Shown here: piece after piece, positions 54,665-64,000 of the stretch | How the letters are laid out: every line of letters starts with the position of its first letter | Numbering within the stretch: position 1 is the first letter of the stretch | From: Microbacterium candidum | Lineage (GTDB): Bacteria > Actinomycetota > Actinomycetes > Actinomycetales > Microbacteriaceae | Direction: 5' to 3' | Assembly (NCBI RefSeq): GCF_030315975.1 | Contig: NZ_JASXSZ010000004.1 | Coordinates: 465,431 to 529,430, forward strand | Length of the DNA: 64,000 bases | Translations under genes and position numbers: made by a program | Notes under the pieces: generated by a model | Seen by the model: only the letters and a program-made list of their open reading frames with translations | Database searches by the model: none | Told to the model about the DNA's origin: nothing

Positions 54665-55273
54665 TCAGCGCAGGGCGTCCGCGAGGATGCCGGCGAGCTC
54701 CGTGAAGTCCTTCTCCTGGGCGTGCTGCAGGGGAGAGGTGCCCCACTGGTCGACCATGCCCGGGTCGGCGCCGGCGGCGAGCAGGAGCTGCACGATCTCC
54801 TGCTGCGCGGGACCGCCGTCGCGGAGGATGATCGCCTCGAGCAGCGGCGTCCACCCGCAGAGGTTCGTGTGGTTGACGTTACAGTCGGTCTGCTCAGCGA
54901 GATAGCGGACGATCTCGACGAAGCCCTTCTCCGCCGGCGGGTGGATCGCCACGCCGTCGAAGCGGGTGCGGCGCTCGATGTCGGCGCCGGCCTCGACCAT
55001 GAGGATGACGAGGTCGAGGTTGCCGGAGATGCATCCCCACAGCAGCGGGTTCAGCCGGATCTGGTCCTGCTTGTCGATGTCGGCGCCCGCGGCGATGAGC
55101 TGCCGGACGATGTCGAGGCGGCCGGCCTTCGCGGCGACGAGGATCGCAGTGCGTCCCTGCGTGTCGGTGGCGTCGATGTCTGCGCCCGATGCCAGGGCGC
55201 CGGCGATGGCGTCAGCCGGAGCGGTGGCGGCCAGCGTCGGCCAATCGGTCTGGGTCTGCAGCGGCTGGCGCAT
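54665..55273 (-). CDS. Ankyrin-repeat protein
   Basis: A 202-aa protein made of about five ankyrin repeats (GADIDATDTQGRTAILVAAKAGRLDIVRQLIAAGADI and following, with later repeats ending LLLAAGADPGMVDQWGTSPLQHA), with no signal peptide or membrane segment. ATG 55273 has GAGGTGG upstream. It is the first structural gene of the carbamoyltransferase operon, so a scaffold or regulatory role for the complex is possible; no precedent is claimed. Confidence 0.9.
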   Translation of the reverse strand: MRQPLQTQTDWPTLAATAPADAIAGALASGADIDATDTQGRTAILVAAKAGRLDIVRQLIAAGADIDKQDQIRLNPLLWGCISGNLDLVILMVEAGADIERRTRFDGVAIHPPAEKGFVEIVRYLAEQTDCNVNHTNLCGWTPLLEAIILRDGGPAQQEIVQLLLAAGADPGMVDQWGTSPLQHAQEKDFTELAGILADALR

Positions 55274-55325
55274 CTTCCACCTCGTTCTCGCGGCTGCGCC
55301 GCGACTGTTGCCTCCGGCATGAGCC

Positions 55326-55360
55326 GTTTGGCATACCATATCGCATATTTGGTGTACCAA
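55326..55360. promoter_or_regulatory. Tandem GntR-type operators before the ankyrin/carbamoyltransferase operon
   Basis: TTTGGCATACCA (55326-55337) and the palindrome TTTGGTGTACCAAA (55347-55360) lie about 21 bp apart in the AT-rich stretch between the ankyrin gene and the GntR gene. The TTTGGT/ACCAAA arms match the boxes near 45371 and 45547. Confidence 0.6.
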
Positions 55361-55401
55361 AAAACGACGAACCGTGACGGTTCAGCCGGAGGCTCGAGCG
55401 G

Positions 55402-56067
55402 TCAGCGCGCGCGGGCGCCGAAGAGCCACTCGGTGGCGATCTTCTTCGAGGTGTTGACGTGCGCCGCCGCGAGCCGGCGGACCTTCCGGGCGTCCCCGGC
55501 GGCGATGGCATCCGCGATTCCGCGATGCTCGCGGCACAGCTGCAGGTTGTCGTCGTTCTGGCGCAGGAGCCAGTTGAGCCGGTTGCGCATGGGCTCCAGC
55601 ATCCGCGCGAGGACGTCGTTGTGGGACATCTCGACGAGCACCGCGTGGAAGCGCTGGTTCGCGTCGACGACGCGCTCGTGGTCGCCGGCGGCGATCGCGG
55701 CTTCGGCCTCGTCGACGGTCGCGAGGAGTCGCGCGACCTCGTCGGGGCGCGCCTTCTGCGCGGCGAGCGTGCATTCGAACACTTCGAGCGCCTCGCGGAC
55801 CTCGAAGATCTCGTCGAGGTCCTGCAATTCGAGCGGGGTCACGACCGCACCCCGGCGGGGACTGAGCGTCACGAAGCCCTCGGTCGCGAGACTCCGCAGC
55901 GCTTCGCGGACGGGCACGCGCGAGATGCCGATCCGGTCGACGAGGTCGCGCTCTTTGAGCCGGGTGCCGGGCGGGTATTCGCCGGAGACGATCCGGTCGC
56001 GGATGTACTCGAGCCCGATGTCGACGAGCGAGGGCGCCTCGTCCACGGCGGCGGCGATCTCGCTCAT
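55402..56067 (-). CDS. GntR-family regulator (FCD domain), beside carbamoyltransferase operon
   Basis: A 221-aa repressor: winged helix with YPPGTRLKERDLVDRIGISRVPVREALRSL (about 35-64) and an FCD effector domain containing ANQRFHAVLVEM and LCREHRGIADAI, whose His residues bind a metal or carboxylate in relatives. ATG 56067 lies 7 nt behind TATGCT on the minus strand (leaderless). It sits directly upstream of the tandem operators and ankyrin gene and is the best candidate to repress that operon. Confidence 0.93.
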   Translation of the reverse strand: MSEIAAAVDEAPSLVDIGLEYIRDRIVSGEYPPGTRLKERDLVDRIGISRVPVREALRSLATEGFVTLSPRRGAVVTPLELQDLDEIFEVREALEVFECTLAAQKARPDEVARLLATVDEAEAAIAAGDHERVVDANQRFHAVLVEMSHNDVLARMLEPMRNRLNWLLRQNDDNLQLCREHRGIADAIAAGDARKVRRLAAAHVNTSKKIATEWLFGARAR

Positions 56068-56074
56068 GCGAGCA

Positions 56075-56080
56075 AGCATA
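56075..56080 (-). promoter_or_regulatory. -10 box for leaderless GntR transcript
   Basis: TATGCT on the minus strand ends 7 nt before the ATG at 56067. Confidence 0.45.
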
Positions 56081-56132
56081 GAGGCGGCCGGGAATCCCGC
56101 CCGGGTTCGCCAGGCGGGTTTCTGCGGTTCGG

Positions 56133-56138
56133 TAGGTT
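56133..56138 (+). promoter_or_regulatory. -10 box for leaderless DUF4184 transcript
   Basis: TAGGTT ends 6 nt before the ATG at 56145. Confidence 0.45.
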
Positions 56139-56144
56139 CGGGGG

Positions 56145-56912
56145 ATGCCGTTCACCCCGAGTCATGCCATCGTGGCGCTTCCTTTCGCACGCTCGATGCC
56201 AGGACTCGCGGCGGCGGTCGCGGCTGGGGCGATGACTCCCGATCTGCCGCTCTTCGTGCGCGGGACGCCGCTCTCCTACGCCGTCACTCACTCGTGGGCG
56301 TGGATACCGCTGACGGCATGCGTCGCGGGACTTCTCCTCGCGGTCTGGTGGATGGTCATCCGCCCGGGCGTTCGCGAGCTCTCGCCGCGATGGGCGGCCG
56401 CCCGTCTCCCGGGGGAGTGGGACGAGCGATATCGGATGCCTCGCCCCGGCCGCCGCATCCCCATCCTCTTCCTCGGACTGGCCCTCGGGGTGGCGACGCA
56501 CATCCTGTGGGACGCGTTCACACACGAAGGAAGGCCCGGCGTCGTCGCGCTCGGGCTCGAGGGGATGTGGGGCCCGCTTCTCGCATACAAATGGCTGCAG
56601 TACGGCTCCTCCTTCGTGGGCCTCGTGATCCTCGCCGTCGCGGCGGCCGTCTGGATGCGTGCCCGCGTGCCCGCGGCGGTGCATCGTGTGATGCCCGGCT
56701 TCGTGCGCGTCGGATGGTGGGTGTCGCTGCCCGCTGTCCTCCTGATCGCCTGGGCTGCGGGCTTCGCGGCGCTCGGACCGTTCACGGACGACTTCACGCC
56801 GCAGCACCTCGCCTACCGCGTGCTGCCGCCTGCCGTTGCGGTGTGGGCGGCGGTGTCGCTCGCTCTGTGCATCGTCGTCCAGACGCGTCGCCGCGCCGCC
56901 GCCGTGGCGTGA
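56145..56912 (+). CDS. DUF4184-family membrane protein
   Basis: A 255-aa membrane protein starting MPFTPSHAIVALPF, the diagnostic start of DUF4184, with TPDLPLF and LFLGLALGVATHILWDAFTHEGR (a histidine and aspartate pair in a membrane helix, seen in metal-dependent membrane phospholipase-like folds). About six membrane segments. Function unknown. The start at ATG 56145 is directly behind a -10 box. Convergent with the CoA-transferase gene. Confidence 0.9.
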   Translation: MPFTPSHAIVALPFARSMPGLAAAVAAGAMTPDLPLFVRGTPLSYAVTHSWAWIPLTACVAGLLLAVWWMVIRPGVRELSPRWAAARLPGEWDERYRMPRPGRRIPILFLGLALGVATHILWDAFTHEGRPGVVALGLEGMWGPLLAYKWLQYGSSFVGLVILAVAAAVWMRARVPAAVHRVMPGFVRVGWWVSLPAVLLIAWAAGFAALGPFTDDFTPQHLAYRVLPPAVAVWAAVSLALCIVVQTRRRAAAVA

Positions 56913-56915
56913 GGC

Positions 56916-58181
56916 TCAGTGCCACTCGGCGCGGTCGCGTCCCCACGGGCGCGGCGGCGCGTACCAGCGCGGCGACCCGGCGTAGGCCACGGCGGGGCCC
57001 GCGGTCGTGAGGCGATGCCCGTCGATCTCGAAGTCCTGCGTATGGCCCGCAGTGTCGAGCGCCAGGTCGGGGGTGGACGCCGCGGTGCGCGGCAGGCCGA
57101 GCAGTTCGGCGGCGACTCGCCGGAGCGACGTCTCGACGCGCCACGAACCGCCTTCCGCCCGCTGTGCGGCGAGGGCCTCCATGATGCCGGCGGCGAGCAG
57201 ATAGCCGGCGGAGTGGTCGAGCGCCTGTGCCGGCAGCACACCGGGGCGCTCGCCGTCGGCGGATTCGATCCAGGCGATGCCGCAGGCGGCCTGCACGATG
57301 CTGTCGAACCCGCGCCGGTCGGGTTCTCCCCACGCGGACAGGCGAGCCGTGACGATGCCGGGATGCGCTGTCGCCACCGCGTGGGGATCGAGACCGAGCG
57401 CCGCCATCGCCGCCGGCCGGTATCCGGTGACGAGCACATCGGCGGTCGCGAGCAGCTCCTCGAATCTCGTCCGGTGGGCGACGTCGCGCAGATCGAGCAG
57501 GGCGGATCGCTTCCCATGACCCGTGTCGAGATGCTGGAGCTCGATCTCCGGCAGGTGTGGCGGGTCGATGCGCAGGACGTCGGCCCCGAGGAGGGCGAGG
57601 GTCCGGGTGGACACGGGGCCGGCGATCACGCGAGTGAGGTCGAGAACGCGGACGCCGCGCAGCGGCGCCTCGGTCGGGCCGGAGATCCGTGCGTGGGGGG
57701 CGGCGTCGCCGATGCGGTCGACCTGCAGGAGCGGAGTGTCGCGCAGCGCCTCGTCTGTCGCCGGCCCCTCCTCGTACACGGGCGTGCAGATCCCACCCTC
57801 CGCGACGATCCGCCGCGATGCGTCCTCCGCGCGCATTCCGGCGAGAGCCGTCGTGACCGTGTCGACGTCGGCATCAGCGCTCAGGGCGATGCCGCGCCGC
57901 AGAGCGGAGGCGTGGTGGGGATAGTTGCCATGGGTGCGCACCCACCCGTCCGTCGTGCGGAAGAACCCGGAGAGCGGCGCGAACCCGCGGATCGACTCCC
58001 CGTCCAGGCGCAGATGGCGGTCGCCCGCATACGCGACCGCGATCCGCTGTCCGTCCAACGGAGCGTTCTCGGCCCCGGCGAGCGCGGCTCCCGCAGCGGA
58101 CGCGCGCTCGACGCTTCGCCACGCGAGTTGGGCGACGTCGGTGCGGGCGGGGAGGGGGACAGGCGGACGTCGATCGGCCAT
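56916..58181 (-). CDS. CaiB/BaiF-type CoA-transferase with permuted or extended N-terminus
   Basis: The 421-aa protein has the family-III CoA-transferase core, but the hallmark LDLTRVIAGPVSTRTLALLGADVLRIDPP begins near residue 183 rather than near the N-terminus. The first 170 residues (DGWVRTHGNYPHHASALRRGIAL, SRRIVAEGGICTPVYEEG) resemble a CaiB C-terminal domain, so the domain order is swapped relative to CaiB. The usual catalytic Asp region is near LLDLRDVAHR. ATG 58181 lies 6 nt behind TACGGT on the minus strand. The acyl substrate is unknown. Confidence 0.85.
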   Translation of the reverse strand: MADRRPPVPLPARTDVAQLAWRSVERASAAGAALAGAENAPLDGQRIAVAYAGDRHLRLDGESIRGFAPLSGFFRTTDGWVRTHGNYPHHASALRRGIALSADADVDTVTTALAGMRAEDASRRIVAEGGICTPVYEEGPATDEALRDTPLLQVDRIGDAAPHARISGPTEAPLRGVRVLDLTRVIAGPVSTRTLALLGADVLRIDPPHLPEIELQHLDTGHGKRSALLDLRDVAHRTRFEELLATADVLVTGYRPAAMAALGLDPHAVATAHPGIVTARLSAWGEPDRRGFDSIVQAACGIAWIESADGERPGVLPAQALDHSAGYLLAAGIMEALAAQRAEGGSWRVETSLRRVAAELLGLPRTAASTPDLALDTAGHTQDFEIDGHRLTTAGPAVAYAGSPRWYAPPRPWGRDRAEWH

Positions 58182-58187
58182 GACGTC

Positions 58188-58193
58188 ACCGTA
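58188..58193 (-). promoter_or_regulatory. -10 box for leaderless CoA-transferase transcript
   Basis: TACGGT on the minus strand ends 6 nt before the ATG at 58181. Confidence 0.4.
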
Positions 58194-58492
58194 CCGCCGG
58201 GATGGGGCCGTGCACATGGCCGCTGGAGTGCAGGCGTCGCGCGCGGCCACGGGCCTGGGCGGGCATGACACGCCCGGGTTGCAGTGCGGATTTGTGGGGT
58301 GTCCTGGTTCCCCGTAATGTTCTTGTTGTTCGCCCCAAAGGGTAGAGCGAAGGGCCGGAAGGCCTTGCTCCCCTCAAGCAGCGGACAAGAACCCCAAACC
58401 TTCATTCGGACTGAAGTCCGTCGTGTCGGTTCGGGGTGCTGATTCGTCTGTTCGTCGGAGGAATCGTCACGGTGAAAGCCGCGGCGGTCGAT
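58194..58492. other. Intergenic region upstream of the rRNA promoter
   Basis: No gene is supported. The sequence becomes less GC-rich toward the rRNA promoter and contains short hairpin-capable stretches (for example GGCCGGAAGGCC near 58354), but no second clear rRNA promoter. Confidence 0.5.
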
Positions 58493-58520
58493 TTGACAAT
58501 GACAGCGGATCGGATAAGAT
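58493..58520 (+). promoter_or_regulatory. rRNA operon promoter
   Basis: TTGACA (58493-58498) and TAAGAT (58515-58520) with a 16-bp spacer, about 230 bp upstream of 16S rRNA, is the strongest promoter-like sequence in the window. Confidence 0.8.
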
Positions 58521-58575
58521 AGAGAAGTTGCCCCGAGAGAGGCGCCGGGAGGTGCTGATGCGGGTGCGTCCGATC

Positions 58576-58608
58576 CTTGAGAACTCAACAGCGTGCACTT
58601 GTCATATG
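58576..58608 (+). promoter_or_regulatory. rRNA leader box and left arm of the 16S processing stem
   Basis: TTGAGAACTCAACAGCG (58577-58593) is the conserved actinobacterial rRNA-leader, antitermination-like box; it recurs in altered form before 23S (60567-60583). AGCGTGCACTTGTCATATG (58590-58608) can pair with CATATTGACAAGGCGCT (60350-60366) after 16S, forming the precursor stem. Confidence 0.55.
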
Positions 58609-58751
58609 CCAAATTATCCTCGTCGGGTCTTTGACCTGGTGAGAATTCCTTTGGATCAATTTTGAATGTCAGCAATGATGTTCGTTTTTTGGTCATGATT
58701 GAACTCGCTGCGGATTGACCGTTTTTCCCGGTTGTTCGTGGCAATCGTTTT

Positions 58752-63764
<5,013 letters not shown>

Positions 63765-63780
63765 CCCCTTTTTGAGCTTT

Positions 63781-63804
63781 GCTCGCGTCCACTGAGTGGT
63801 TCTC
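63781..63804 (+). promoter_or_regulatory. Right arm of the 23S rRNA processing stem
   Basis: GCTCGCGTCCACTGAGTGG and the next TTCTC complement 60569-60592 with two differences, one allowing a G-U pair. Confidence 0.7.
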
Positions 63805-63875
63805 GATGTACGAACACCGAGAACACAACAAAACACGAACTTTCACGTTGTGAACTTGTTTGAAACATCAATAGT

Positions 63876-63993
63876 GTTTCGGCGGCCATAGCGAGAGGGA
63901 AACGCCCGGTCCCATTCCGAACCCGGAAGCTAAGCCTCTCAGCGCCGATGGTACTGCAGGGGCGACCCTGTGGGAGAGTAGGACACCGCCGGA
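63876..63993 (+). rRNA. rrf: 5S ribosomal RNA
   Basis: A 5S rRNA of about 118 nt: GTTTCGGCGGCCATAGCG at the 5' side pairs with CCGCCGGAC at the 3' side (helix I), and the CCCGGTCCCATTCCGAACCC loop is conserved. It completes the 16S-23S-5S operon at the right edge of the window. Confidence 0.96.
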
Positions 63994-64000
63994 CTTCTTC

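Overview
This is a high-GC actinobacterial chromosome segment, most likely from Microbacterium or a close Microbacteriaceae relative. The evidence is the 16S-23S-5S rRNA operon with no spacer tRNAs, the PriA-type bifunctional HisA, the actinobacterial LexA/LysM divergent pair, the infC-rpmI-rplT-trmH-like-pheST order, and a high share of genes whose -10 box sits 6-8 nt before the start codon (leaderless mRNAs). I see no prophage, insertion sequence or CRISPR array.

Left part (1-16 kb) is core metabolism and translation. It holds metF and metE (methionine), a large membrane protein, lexA divergent from a LysM protein, the hisC-hisB-hisH-priA run with an SseB-like protein, a SAM methyltransferase, a PLP decarboxylase-like enzyme, a DUF1844 protein, infC-rpmI-rplT, and an rRNA methyltransferase of the SpoU/TrmH family. 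infC appears to start with AUC.

16-27 kb: a NitT/TauT-type ABC transporter (ATPase-permease-lipoprotein) runs divergently from a CitA/CitB-like two-component system. pheS-pheT follow. pheT carries an in-frame copy of a palindromic repeat whose other copies crowd around a small GIY-YIG nuclease gene immediately downstream. A dienelactone hydrolase follows.

27-38 kb: the arginine operon argCJBDFH is preceded by a 27-codon, arginine-rich, apparently leaderless leader ORF; argR and argG are not present in the cluster. Then come a SatD-like protein with palindromes over its promoter, a small membrane protein, a MerR regulator divergent from an aldo/keto reductase (19-bp-spacer MerR-type promoter), and tyrS.

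38-56 kb is a catabolic island. One arm (minus) has two peptide/heterocycle-type ABC ATPases, two permeases, a binding protein and a cytosine-deaminase-like amidohydrolase. A divergent arm has a chlorohydrolase/triazine-hydrolase-like amidohydrolase and a GntR regulator. A third arm (minus) has, in transcription order, a GntR regulator, an ankyrin-repeat protein, DUF2877, FdrA-like, DUF1116, an NCS1 permease, a nucleoside/base deaminase and a carbamate kinase. FdrA + DUF1116 + DUF2877 + carbamate kinase match the E. coli oxamate carbamoyltransferase module (allantoin pathway), so I infer import and deamination/hydrolysis of a nitrogen heterocycle or ureide, phosphorolytic release of carbamoyl phosphate and ATP formation. 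Two promoter regions share TTGGT/ACCAA-type boxes likely bound by the GntR regulators.

56-64 kb: a DUF4184 membrane protein, a CaiB/BaiF-type CoA-transferase with unusual domain order, then the rRNA operon with a strong promoter, repeated antitermination-like boxes and long processing stems flanking 16S and 23S.
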